From Chitinophagaceae bacterium UBA5175 (GTDB taxonomy: Bacteria; Bacteroidota; Bacteroidia; Chitinophagales; Chitinophagaceae): a stretch of 6,911 nt of DNA. The stretch's first letter is position 1; every line of letters begins with the position of its first letter. The stretch lies in NCBI GenBank assembly GCA_002413325.1, contig DHWT01000182.1:1-6911 (forward strand). Reading direction: 5' to 3'. This document shows positions 1 through 6,911 of this stretch, one piece after another. A model generated the notes under the pieces. That model saw only the letters and a list, made by a program, of their open reading frames with translations, ran no database searches and was not told the DNA's origin. The position numbers and the translations under genes are program-made.

Positions 1-1814
1 TGCGAAACCGAATGCTGAAGAGGGCCTCAGAAATCTGGGGATTCCCGGAATCCGAAATGGACGATTTTGATCCGCTGGTGAATTTATTGCTGGAAGCCTG
101 TTCTGTTGAATTTGAAAAGATTGCCGGTGAAATCGGTAAAACGCAGAACCGGATGCTGGAACGTCTGGCCCGGTTATTATATCCCGGCATGATCGATGTA
201 AATCCGGCATATGGTATCATCCAGGCAAGGTCATCAGAACCAATTACTGTATTAAACCAGGATGAACAGTTTATTTATAAACCTTCAGGCAACGACCGGA
301 AAAGGGATCAACTTAAAACAGAACTATTTTTCTCCCCGGTAAATCAGACAAAAATTTTTGACGGTAATATATCATACCTCGCCACAGCGCGTGAGTTATT
401 CAGCATAACGGATGGAATTCAGAAAATGCATATATCGTCTTCCTCAGGAAAACCGGTTAACCTGCAGCATGTAGTCTGGATCGGACTGGATCTGAATGAG
501 GAAATATATTCCGCGAATGAAATTTCCTTCTTTTTCAACTGGGCGAACCAGCCCGAAAGTAATAACTGGTATCCTCATCTCCAATATACGGAGTGGCTAT
601 TGGAATCCCATGTAGTTTCCAAACAGGCAGGCCTGCAAATGGCTGACCCCGACGCTGAGCCCGTCAATTATCTCGAGGGAGCATTTGATCCGATGCAAAA
701 TATTGAATCACATGTGAACGAGCTATTCGACCGGCATTTTATCCGCTTATCCGTTAAGGAAAGTTTTGACGACCTTAAAATCAAACGCCGGCTTTATCCC
801 AGGGCTTTTGAACAGATTTTTGACAAAAAAGATCTGCAGGAACTAAAAGAACCTTTGCTCTGGATAGAAGTCCGTTTCCCATCGGTGTTTACAGCGGAAG
901 CACTGGATACTCTTTTTATCAGCATGAATGCTTTTCCGGTAATTAACCGAAAACTCAATAAACTGGCATACAAACTGGTTCAGAATTTAAATATTGTCCC
1001 ACTGGAAATGGAGGGCAGTTTTTTATCAGTCAGAGAAATAACCAACAGTCATGGGCAATCCATTAAATTAGTACCGTTCGCCAATCCTGCAGGGCTTATG
1101 TCCGAAACCTATACCCTGCGTTTTGGAATCAATCGCTTTGATGAACGCAATTCTTATGAAACGCTCGTTAATCTCACTGAACTGATCCGGGAAGAAAGTT
1201 CGTTTTTTTCATCAATGGGTGAAGACTTCCTGATACATCACATCCGCGAATTAAATCAGGTGCTGGCGCGAATTGAAGACAAAGTGAAAATGATGAATAA
1301 AAACCAGTCCCCATTCCCTTACTTGGCAGTCAAAACCAGGCAGCTGAATGGCAATATCATGGTTGAATTCTGGAGCTGCAACGGGGAACTCGCAAACAGA
1401 ATACCGCTCGGATCGAAACTGGTTTCCTATAAAAGCAGCAACGTAAAAACAAATGAAATTTTTTTTATTACCTCCACTTATGGCGGGAGGGATAAATTTA
1501 ATGATGCGGAAAAGATTGACCAGTACAAAAAATCACTGTTGTCCCATAACCGCGTAGTGACCCTGGAAGACCTTAAACTGTTTATACGCACCGATTTGGG
1601 CAATACGGCCCGCTCCATCGGTTATAAGAAAATATATGTTTTGGGCGACCGGCCCATGGAAGGTTTTATTCGTTGCATGCAAATTGAAATCACACCGGAA
1701 CCGGGAAGCCTGGAAACGGCAGAATGGGATGAACGATTACGGGGTCTTACACTAAAACTGGAAAAACAGTCGGTTAATAATATTCCATACCGGTTAAATC
1801 TGGCAGTCTCATGA
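1..1814 (+). CDS. tssF: Type VI secretion baseplate subunit TssF (5' end probably outside the window)
   Basis: TssF is a wedge subunit of the T6SS baseplate; with TssG and TssK it forms the platform under the membrane complex from which the tail tube and sheath grow. It acts in the cytoplasm at the inner membrane. Counting from the first visible ATG (position 12), 600 residues can be read. The N-terminal part has the family's DPLVNLLLEA helix (residues 20-29) followed by a helical stretch and RLARLLYPG (51-59). Near the C-terminus GGRDKF (491-496) and NRVVTLEDLKLF (513-524) resemble the segment shared by TssF and phage baseplate gp6/J-like proteins. The frame stays open upstream of the ATG (R-N-R before M), and I recall Bacteroidota homologues carrying a few residues ahead of the MLKRA-like motif, so the true start probably lies just before the window. 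The stop overlaps the tssG start by 4 bp (ATGA), which suggests translational coupling. The family call is by recognition, not by a database search. Confidence 0.88.
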   Translation, partial: RNRMLKRASEIWGFPESEMDDFDPLVNLLLEACSVEFEKIAGEIGKTQNRMLERLARLLYPGMIDVNPAYGIIQARSSEPITVLNQDEQFIYKPSGNDRKRDQLKTELFFSPVNQTKIFDGNISYLATARELFSITDGIQKMHISSSSGKPVNLQHVVWIGLDLNEEIYSANEISFFFNWANQPESNNWYPHLQYTEWLLESHVVSKQAGLQMADPDAEPVNYLEGAFDPMQNIESHVNELFDRHFIRLSVKESFDDLKIKRRLYPRAFEQIFDKKDLQELKEPLLWIEVRFPSVFTAEALDTLFISMNAFPVINRKLNKLAYKLVQNLNIVPLEMEGSFLSVREITNSHGQSIKLVPFANPAGLMSETYTLRFGINRFDERNSYETLVNLTELIREESSFFSSMGEDFLIHHIRELNQVLARIEDKVKMMNKNQSPFPYLAVKTRQLNGNIMVEFWSCNGELANRIPLGSKLVSYKSSNVKTNEIFFITSTYGGRDKFNDAEKIDQYKKSLLSHNRVVTLEDLKLFIRTDLGNTARSIGYKKIYVLGDRPMEGFIRCMQIEITPEPGSLETAEWDERLRGLTLKLEKQSVNNIPYRLNLAVS

Positions 1815-2746
1815 TCCCACAAGAAACATTCAACCACTTTTTTAAGGCCCTTCAATCAGATATTCGCCTTGAAGTGATCCTGGCAGATCTGCTAACGGAA
1901 AATCTGAATATGGACGATGTGATCATTGAAAGCGACAGCCTGTTCAAAAGAAACTATCATTACGATATAGAAAGTGCCGGAGAAACAGAACAGGGCACCG
2001 GTAAGAAGAAAAAACTTCGCTTTGTTGTTAACAGGGAAGGAATTTATGACCAACTTCCCGAAGATCTGTTTCACCAGGTTCCGGATACAAAATATGTAGC
2101 AGACAAGTACGAAGCCATACAGGAAATAAAAGAACAGCAGGAACTTGAGAGAAACAGCCGCCTGTTTTTCCAGCCGATTGAACAGGAGTTTTACAACCAG
2201 CGTATAAAGCTGGAGTTAGAAGAACGGAAATTCCTTTTTGAAACCAATCATGTTTTACCCGGAGATATTTTTGATTATCTCTGGGAACTGCCGGAATTCC
2301 TGGATGAACTGCAGAAAAGCAAACTGGGTTTACTGATGCCGGTTATTAATAAATTAATTGGGAAAAAAGAACTCCTGCCATTTATTTTTGAAAGTATTAC
2401 GGGAGATCCGGTCGAGATCCGGGAAACCGTTCCCGGAAAATTTAACATCGTTGAAATGCCCGTATTGGGTAATATGCAATTGAGCCTGGACAGTACATTA
2501 GGAGGTATCGTAACAGGTTTGCAATCTGCTTATATAATAATCATTTTTGCATCCGATACCGGAAAACTACCCGATTATATGCCAGGCGGCAAAAAAATCA
2601 TTATTCACGAATTCCTTTGTGGCTTATTTATGCCTTTGGATTCAGAAATCGCTTTTGAACCTGAATTCCCTGAAAAGTTCGCTTCATTTTTAATTGGGAA
2701 CGACACGACTTTTCCGTGCAGACTAAATTTTACAACCATTATCTAA
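1811..2746 (+). CDS. tssG: Type VI secretion baseplate subunit TssG
   Basis: TssG is the partner of TssF in the baseplate wedge (two TssF to one TssG in known structures) and contacts TssK. The 311-residue protein has an N-terminal helical part, then VVNREGIYDQLPEDLFH (72-88), which I recognise as the Bacteroidota counterpart of the 'GLYGPLG-LP' strand of proteobacterial TssG. A highly charged, probably coiled-coil helix covers about 96-143. The C-terminal half contains a hydrophobic strand AYIIIIF (240-246) followed by LPDYMPGGKK (253-262), like the FLPGG motif of the family, and the protein ends RLNFTTII. The run of isoleucines is too short and too close to charged residues to be a membrane segment. 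The ATG start lies in the ATGA overlap with tssF, so no separate ribosome binding site is needed. Sequence divergence from proteobacterial TssG is large, so gene context (between tssF and tssK) supports the call as much as the motifs do. Confidence 0.82.
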   Translation: MIPQETFNHFFKALQSDIRLEVILADLLTENLNMDDVIIESDSLFKRNYHYDIESAGETEQGTGKKKKLRFVVNREGIYDQLPEDLFHQVPDTKYVADKYEAIQEIKEQQELERNSRLFFQPIEQEFYNQRIKLELEERKFLFETNHVLPGDIFDYLWELPEFLDELQKSKLGLLMPVINKLIGKKELLPFIFESITGDPVEIRETVPGKFNIVEMPVLGNMQLSLDSTLGGIVTGLQSAYIIIIFASDTGKLPDYMPGGKKIIIHEFLCGLFMPLDSEIAFEPEFPEKFASFLIGNDTTFPCRLNFTTII

Positions 2747-2757
2747 ATCCCGCTTAT

Positions 2758-3936
2758 ATGCCAGAAGACATTAAATACCTGCCCGTAAACTGGATTGATG
2801 GAATGAAAATCGCCAGGAAGCATTTTGAGCAAACCGGTTATTATACGGAAGCATTGGCCAGGGATGTTTCAGCCTTACATCTGAACGATTATAATTTTGG
2901 CATTTTACCCATTGAAGGCTCCCTGGAACTATCTGTTTTTTGCGATTCCAATCAGATGATTCATACTGAAGTGAAATCATGTAATGCAGTTACTTCGGAT
3001 GGAAACAGGATACAAATTGGATCAGAAGATAACCTGAAACACAGTATAAATTTTAAAGAAATTACAACCAGATACAATCTTCAGCTTTCGCAAATCCAGC
3101 AGCTATTCCTGCTGTTGACCATTAATCCCTTTAAGCGCATGCCTGTCGGAAAACCCATAATGGATGAAAACCCGCCCAGGCACCCATATACAAAACCTGA
3201 AATCACCATAGACTGGTTGCCAGGCGAACAATTAAATACTGCTCAATTATCCAGCAGCCTGTTAATTGGTAAGGTGACCTATCAAAATGGTGAATTACAG
3301 TTTAACGCAGATTTTATTCCGCCCTGTACTTCAGTGAACAGTTTGCCTGTTTTAACTGACTGGTACTCTAAATTCCGGTTGTCATTAGATAACTGGGAAA
3401 TATCCTGTTTAAAGCTGGTTCAGAAAATAAATTCAAAAACACAAACCCAGCAACCAAATGTACTGGCGAATAATATTCAAAAGATCAGTGAAAAAATGCT
3501 GGAACAACTCGTGAAGCAGAAAATCGGATATCAGTGGACGCTGGGAAAATCGGCACCTGTTTATTTATGCGTCTCTTTACTCGAAAATATTCAATATATA
3601 CATACCGTGATGCAGTGTTATACGGAAAAAGACCGTGAAGAAATGTTGAATTATTTTGCTGAGTGGACAGAAACTCCCGCCGGAATGCTGGAAAACCAGA
3701 CCCTACGTATTTTACAACTGAATTATAATCACTATGATGCCGCCTCCCTGTTAAATGACATTTACCGGTCTTATCAGTTTTATGTTCAACTGTTTCAAAA
3801 GCTTGCCCAATTGGAATTTATTGGCAAGAAAAAAGGTCAGGGTGTTTTTGTAATTGAGCAGGAAGTAAAAGAAAACAAACCTGCCCCGGTTACCCAGGTT
3901 CCGAAACCCAACAGCCGGTGGAGTCCATTGACATAA
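2758..3936 (+). CDS. tssK: Type VI secretion baseplate subunit TssK
   Basis: TssK trimers link the TssFG wedge to the membrane complex and are structurally related to phage receptor-binding proteins. From ATG 2758 the protein has 392 residues, shorter than the roughly 440-450 of proteobacterial TssK. The N-terminus carries YLPVNWIDGMKIARKHF (7-23), equivalent to the conserved V-x-W-x-[ED]-G-M-x-[LI]-x-x-x-H-F motif of the family, and VTSDGNRIQI (78-87) matches the following shell-domain strand. The C-terminal part is helical and ends with LEFIGKKKGQGVFV (353-366), as I recall for Bacteroidota TssK. After this comes a short, proline-containing tail. A GTG at 2716 would add 14 residues and overlap tssG by 31 bp. 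I prefer ATG 2758 because it puts the conserved motif at the usual distance from the N-terminus and lies 11 bp after the tssG stop. No clear Shine-Dalgarno sequence precedes either start. Confidence 0.88.
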   Translation: MPEDIKYLPVNWIDGMKIARKHFEQTGYYTEALARDVSALHLNDYNFGILPIEGSLELSVFCDSNQMIHTEVKSCNAVTSDGNRIQIGSEDNLKHSINFKEITTRYNLQLSQIQQLFLLLTINPFKRMPVGKPIMDENPPRHPYTKPEITIDWLPGEQLNTAQLSSSLLIGKVTYQNGELQFNADFIPPCTSVNSLPVLTDWYSKFRLSLDNWEISCLKLVQKINSKTQTQQPNVLANNIQKISEKMLEQLVKQKIGYQWTLGKSAPVYLCVSLLENIQYIHTVMQCYTEKDREEMLNYFAEWTETPAGMLENQTLRILQLNYNHYDAASLLNDIYRSYQFYVQLFQKLAQLEFIGKKKGQGVFVIEQEVKENKPAPVTQVPKPNSRWSPLT

Positions 3937-3956
3937 GTTAAAAACCATTTTATATT

Positions 3957-4259
3957 GTGAGCAGTCCTGCAGCACGAATCGGAGATATGCATATTTGCCC
4001 TATGCTGACACCAGGGCTTCCGCCCATTCCACATGTCGGCGGGCCTGTATCAGGGCCTGGGTGCCCGACTGTTTTGATCGGTGGTATGCCCGCTGCCGTC
4101 GTCGGCGACATGGCTGTTTGCACGGGTCCTCCCGATGTAATCGTAAAAGGATCAGCCACCGTCCTGATCGGAAATAAACCCAGCGCGCGAATGGGCGATC
4201 AGACAGCCCATGGAGGAACCATTATGGCTGGATTTCCGACAGTTTTAATAGGCGGGTAA
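3957..4259 (+). CDS. PAAR-domain protein, T6SS spike tip
   Basis: PAAR proteins form the sharp conical, metal-bound tip on the VgrG spike and can carry effectors by fusion or by binding. The 100-residue product begins with PAARIGDMHICP (4-15), the motif that names the family, and is one PAAR fold from end to end. Three copies of a T-V-L-I-G strand motif are visible: PTVLIGGMPAAVVGD (37-51), ATVLIGNKPSARMGD (67-81) and PTVLIGG (94-100). H12, H26, C55 and H85 are the likely zinc ligands (inference from the three-His, one-Cys site known for PAAR proteins). The protein has no N- or C-terminal extension, so it carries no fused toxin. The start is GTG; no ATG lies upstream in frame within the 20-bp gap after tssK, and an internal ATG at residue 11 would remove the PAAR motif itself. 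No Shine-Dalgarno sequence is seen. The short gap suggests co-transcription with tssFGK. Confidence 0.93.
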   Translation: MSSPAARIGDMHICPMLTPGLPPIPHVGGPVSGPGCPTVLIGGMPAAVVGDMAVCTGPPDVIVKGSATVLIGNKPSARMGDQTAHGGTIMAGFPTVLIGG

Positions 4260-4372
4260 TCTATAATTTCTTCCCATCGATCCACTTACTGGCCGTTTTG
4301 CCCCGGATACGCAGACTTATGACGGGATAACCGCCAAAAATAGTATATTGAAAAGGATTAAACTGATCGGGG

Positions 4373-5092
4373 ATGAAAACCGGTAAAAATGAATACAGAT
4401 GCTTCATAGTGGATGATAACCAGCTGGACCGGCTCACCGCTGCCTCATTTGTCCGAAAATGTTCATTCCTTAAGATTGCCGGATTATTTGATAATGCAAA
4501 GGAAGCATTGGGAGCTGCAGAAAAAAACCTGCCGGACGTGCTTTTTCTGGATATTGATATGCCGGAATTCAGCGGCCTCGAACTCAGGGTACAGCTGGGT
4601 AAAGTGCCAGCCTGCATCTTTATCACCGCCTATCCGGAATACGCTGTACAGGGATTTGATGTAAATGCGCTTGACTTTTTAGTGAAGCCTGTCAGCGAAG
4701 AACGCTTTAATATTTCAATGGACAGGCTCCAGTATTACCTGGACATCCATTATAAAGCAGAATGGATGGATCATTCATTAAATGAAGACAGCCTGTTTAT
4801 CAAGGATGGTCATGAGCATGTTAAAATCCAGTTTTACGATATCATTTATCTGGAAGCATTGAAAGATTATACCGGAATTATCACAAAAGACAGGAAATAT
4901 TGCGTGTTGACGCCATTGGGTAACCTGCTGAAAGAAAAGGCATTTCAATCTTTTATCCGGATTCACCGCAGTTACGCTGTGCAGAAGCATTTTATCCGTA
5001 AGGTGACCCCCAAAGCTGTGATGGTAAATCATGTGCTATTACCTGTCGGCCGAAGTTTTAAAGCAGCACTGGATTCCCTCTTAACCCAATAA
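4373..5092 (+). CDS. LytTR-family response regulator
   Basis: This is a transcription regulator of the LytR/AlgR type: an N-terminal receiver that is phosphorylated by a sensor kinase and a C-terminal LytTR DNA-binding domain. In the 239-residue product the receiver (about 8-125) has all the expected residues: acidic pair D14/D15, phospho-acceptor D60 in FLDIDMPEFSG (58-68), T85 in the FITAYPEYA switch region and K105 in the FLVKP loop. The LytTR domain (about 138-236) shows DIIYLEALKDYTGI (156-169), FIRIHRSYAV (194-203) and LPVGRSFKAAL (223-233), all typical of the family. ATG 4373 has a GGGG just upstream but too close to be a normal ribosome binding site. The gene is 113 bp downstream of the PAAR gene and 3 bp upstream of a sensor kinase, its obvious partner. 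Target genes are unknown; autoregulation or control of the neighbouring T6SS genes is possible but not shown. Confidence 0.93.
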   Translation: MKTGKNEYRCFIVDDNQLDRLTAASFVRKCSFLKIAGLFDNAKEALGAAEKNLPDVLFLDIDMPEFSGLELRVQLGKVPACIFITAYPEYAVQGFDVNALDFLVKPVSEERFNISMDRLQYYLDIHYKAEWMDHSLNEDSLFIKDGHEHVKIQFYDIIYLEALKDYTGIITKDRKYCVLTPLGNLLKEKAFQSFIRIHRSYAVQKHFIRKVTPKAVMVNHVLLPVGRSFKAALDSLLTQ

Positions 5093-5095
5093 GGC

Positions 5096-6911
5096 ATGAA
5101 ACTGATCACGTTTATTTTACTGTGTCTGTTACAAACAGGTGTTTTTGCACAGAAAACCGGTCAGGTATTAATAGATTCCATTCTACAGGCCCTTCCTGCT
5201 GTAAAGCAGGACTCTATGATTGTAATATCCTACAATAAAGTCGGGGAAACCTATTTACAATTCAATCCGGCGACAGGTTTGAAATATACTGACTCCGCCA
5301 TGTTTATCGCTGAAAAAATGCACTGGAAAAAAGGCATAGCCAGATTATTGAATCTAAAAGGTTTAATGGTCGGGGATACCGGCAACAGTGTACAGGCACG
5401 TGTCTATTTTGAAAACAGTTATACCATACAAAGAGAAATAGATAACTTATCTGGCATGATTACCAGCCTGAATAATATCGGCAGGAGCTATCAGCGGGAA
5501 TCTAATTTCAGCAAGGCACTTGATTACTATTTTAAGGCCCTTACCATTGCCGAAGAATTTAAAGATTATGGGCAAATCGCCTTGGTGGGAACCAATTTAA
5601 CTGCCAGTTATATAACCCAGAGAAATTTCACAAAAAGTCTTGAGTACGCTCAAATGACTCTAAAATATGCTGAACTATCCCACACCCCTAACAATATTGC
5701 AAAAGCTCTTGAGTTTCTCGGGACGATTAAAATGGATGAAAAAGACACGGTTGCGGCTAAGTCTTACTTGGCAAAGGCTCTAAAAGTTTATGATGGGATT
5801 TATAATCCCGCCGGCGTTGCACAAATTCTGACCGCGATGGCACCGCTGGAATATCCGGATTATAAAAAAGCGATTGAGACCATGTTAAAGGCTCAAAAAA
5901 TTCTGGATACTATCAGCCCGAAATCTTATACTTCTATTGGCAACCTCGGCAATCTGGGTACCACTTATTTTTATCTTGCCAAACATAGCCTGGCAGCAGA
6001 GAGAAAAAAACTATTTAAAAAATCTGAATATTATCTGATGCATGCCCTGAATATCTGTAAAGAAATGAACAATACAGAATACATGGCAACACTATATTCA
6101 AATCTTTCCGCCCTGGATGAGGAAAAGGAAAATTATAAAAGCGCCCTGGCTAATTTAAAAAAGAATGTATTCATCAATGACTCCCTATTCTCGCAGGATA
6201 AAAAAAATGAGCTGGCCGGCATGGAGAATAAACACAATATTGATTTGAAAAATAAAGAAATTGCCATTAACCAGCTAGAATTAACCGGTCAGCGTAAAAC
6301 ACAGATCGGGTTAATTGTCGGGCTGGCTTTACTCGGCATCATCGGAGGATTATTATTATGGCAAAACCGGATGCGCAAAAAATCGAATACCACATTGATG
6401 GTATTGAATAATCAACTGGATGAAGCTAATAAAGTAAAAGCAAAATTTTTTGGTATCCTCAGTCATGATCTGCGAAGTCCGATTTCCAGCCTGATCAATT
6501 TCCTGAACCTGTTGAAAAATGAGCCGGAGCTACTCAGCGCCGATGAACGCGCGTCCTGCCAGCAGCAAATCGGCGAGTCCACTGAGGAATTGCTGCAAAC
6601 TATGGAAACGATGCTGATTTGGAGCAAGGAACAGATGGACCATTTCAAACCCGAAATCAGGATCATACAGGTATCTGATCTATTCGATTATCTGCAAAAA
6701 TTCTTCGCCCGTACTTCCCAGGTGCAAATCAGTTTCAGCGACCCCGAATCACTGGAAGTTTCTTCAGATGAAAATTATCTGAATGTGATCATGCAGAACC
6801 TGACATCCAACGCCATCAAGGCACTCTGGAATGCTCCTGACGGAACCATCGTATGGAAAGCCCGCAAAGACGGAATGAAAACTGTTTTGTCCATTACAGA
6901 CAATGGCCCGG
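5096..6911 (+). CDS. TPR-containing sensor histidine kinase, 3' end cut by the window
   Basis: This reading frame stays open to the window edge (605 residues seen). It begins with a signal peptide (MKLITFILLCLLQTGVFA, probable cleavage before QK at 19). Residues about 40-366 are helical tetratricopeptide repeats; clear units include ITSLNNIGRSYQRESNFSKA (122-141) with the following helix, the next unit at about 161-195, and one at about 331-366. A charged coiled coil (about 369-402) leads to one membrane segment (404-423) and a basic stop-transfer sequence (RMRKK). The cytoplasmic part has a HisKA H-box, FFGILSHDLRSP, with phospho-acceptor H457, and a HATPase N-box, NLTSNAIKA, with N568 and N572. 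The window ends inside the G1 box after D602-N-G-P, so G1 is incomplete and the F and G2 boxes are not visible. The topology predicts a periplasmic TPR sensor. The start is 3 bp after the regulator's stop, so the two are probably translationally coupled. The signal is unknown. Confidence 0.93.
   Translation, partial: MKLITFILLCLLQTGVFAQKTGQVLIDSILQALPAVKQDSMIVISYNKVGETYLQFNPATGLKYTDSAMFIAEKMHWKKGIARLLNLKGLMVGDTGNSVQARVYFENSYTIQREIDNLSGMITSLNNIGRSYQRESNFSKALDYYFKALTIAEEFKDYGQIALVGTNLTASYITQRNFTKSLEYAQMTLKYAELSHTPNNIAKALEFLGTIKMDEKDTVAAKSYLAKALKVYDGIYNPAGVAQILTAMAPLEYPDYKKAIETMLKAQKILDTISPKSYTSIGNLGNLGTTYFYLAKHSLAAERKKLFKKSEYYLMHALNICKEMNNTEYMATLYSNLSALDEEKENYKSALANLKKNVFINDSLFSQDKKNELAGMENKHNIDLKNKEIAINQLELTGQRKTQIGLIVGLALLGIIGGLLLWQNRMRKKSNTTLMVLNNQLDEANKVKAKFFGILSHDLRSPISSLINFLNLLKNEPELLSADERASCQQQIGESTEELLQTMETMLIWSKEQMDHFKPEIRIIQVSDLFDYLQKFFARTSQVQISFSDPESLEVSSDENYLNVIMQNLTSNAIKALWNAPDGTIVWKARKDGMKTVLSITDNGP

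Noticed and set aside
1622..1855. Minus-strand open frame of 77 codons across the tssF-tssG junction
   Set aside because: It lies antisense to two well supported genes and its product shows no domain.
2526..2550. Possible membrane segment in TssG (AYIIIIF)
   Set aside because: The hydrophobic run is about seven residues, flanked by polar and charged residues, and fits a buried beta strand.
3995..4177. + strand frame of 60 codons inside the PAAR gene
   Set aside because: It is a shifted frame of the PAAR gene; the R- and C-rich product reflects the GC-rich repeats of that gene.
4291..4340. Possible LytTR operator (GCCGTTTTG and, on the other strand, GCGGTTATC) upstream of the regulator
   Set aside because: Both deviate from the known LytTR half-site pattern at more than one base and do not form a direct repeat pair on the same strand.
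4322..4340. Possible terminator hairpin (CGG-GATAA-CCG) followed by an A-run
   Set aside because: The stem has only three base pairs and there is no T-run after it on the + strand.
4261..4626. Minus-strand open frame of 121 codons covering the spacer and the start of the response regulator
   Set aside because: It is antisense to a clear receiver domain, its translation shows no recognisable family, and a real + strand gene explains most of it.
1841..5550. Repeated 12-mer TTTAAGGCCCTT in tssG (near 1842) and the kinase gene (near 5530)
   Set aside because: Both encode F-K-A-L within unrelated helices and flanking bases differ, so it is a chance match, not a repeat element.
5636..5760. Codon use in the kinase TPR region (CTT, CTA, GAG) that seemed unlike neighbouring genes
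   Set aside because: The stretch is short, the frame continues unbroken on both sides, and no boundary repeats or mobile genes are present.
6463..6666. Minus-strand open frame of 67 codons in the kinase
   Set aside because: It is antisense to the H-box and dimerisation helices of the kinase.

Overview
The window looks like chromosomal DNA of a member of the Bacteroidota, probably of the Chitinophagales/Sphingobacteriales type. The evidence is the protein families (a T6SS subtype iii-like baseplate set and an exported-TPR sensor kinase paired with a LytTR regulator), the lack of clear Shine-Dalgarno sequences before starts, and the moderate, slightly AT-rich composition. The genus cannot be fixed from the sequence alone. 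All genes lie on the + strand and cover almost the whole window.

Region 1 (1-4259) is part of a type VI secretion locus: tssF (ends 1814), tssG (1811-2746), tssK (best start 2758, ends 3936) and a stand-alone PAAR spike-tip protein (3957-4259). tssF and tssG overlap by 4 bp (ATGA), tssG and tssK are 11 bp apart (or overlap by 31 bp if the upstream GTG is used), and the PAAR gene follows 20 bp after tssK. This looks like one operon. TssF, TssG and TssK are the wedge subunits of the baseplate on which the Hcp tube and TssBC sheath are built, and PAAR caps the VgrG spike. No hcp, vgrG, tssB/C, clpV, effector or immunity gene is visible; if the locus is complete they lie outside the window.

Region 2 (4260-4372) is a 113-bp spacer with no convincing terminator or promoter.

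Region 3 (4373-6911) is a two-component system. A LytTR-family response regulator is followed 3 bp later by a sensor histidine kinase with a signal peptide, TPR repeats, a coiled coil, one membrane segment and a HisKA/HATPase core. The kinase is cut by the window end inside its G1 ATP-binding box. The pair probably forms a translationally coupled unit. Its position behind the T6SS genes makes control of secretion possible, but nothing in the sequence proves it.

I found no RNA genes, CRISPR arrays, insertion sequences, attachment sites or pseudogenes. The window is mostly a recognisable system; the points most worth a second look are the T6SS/two-component adjacency, the HisKA-LytTR pairing and several start-site questions.
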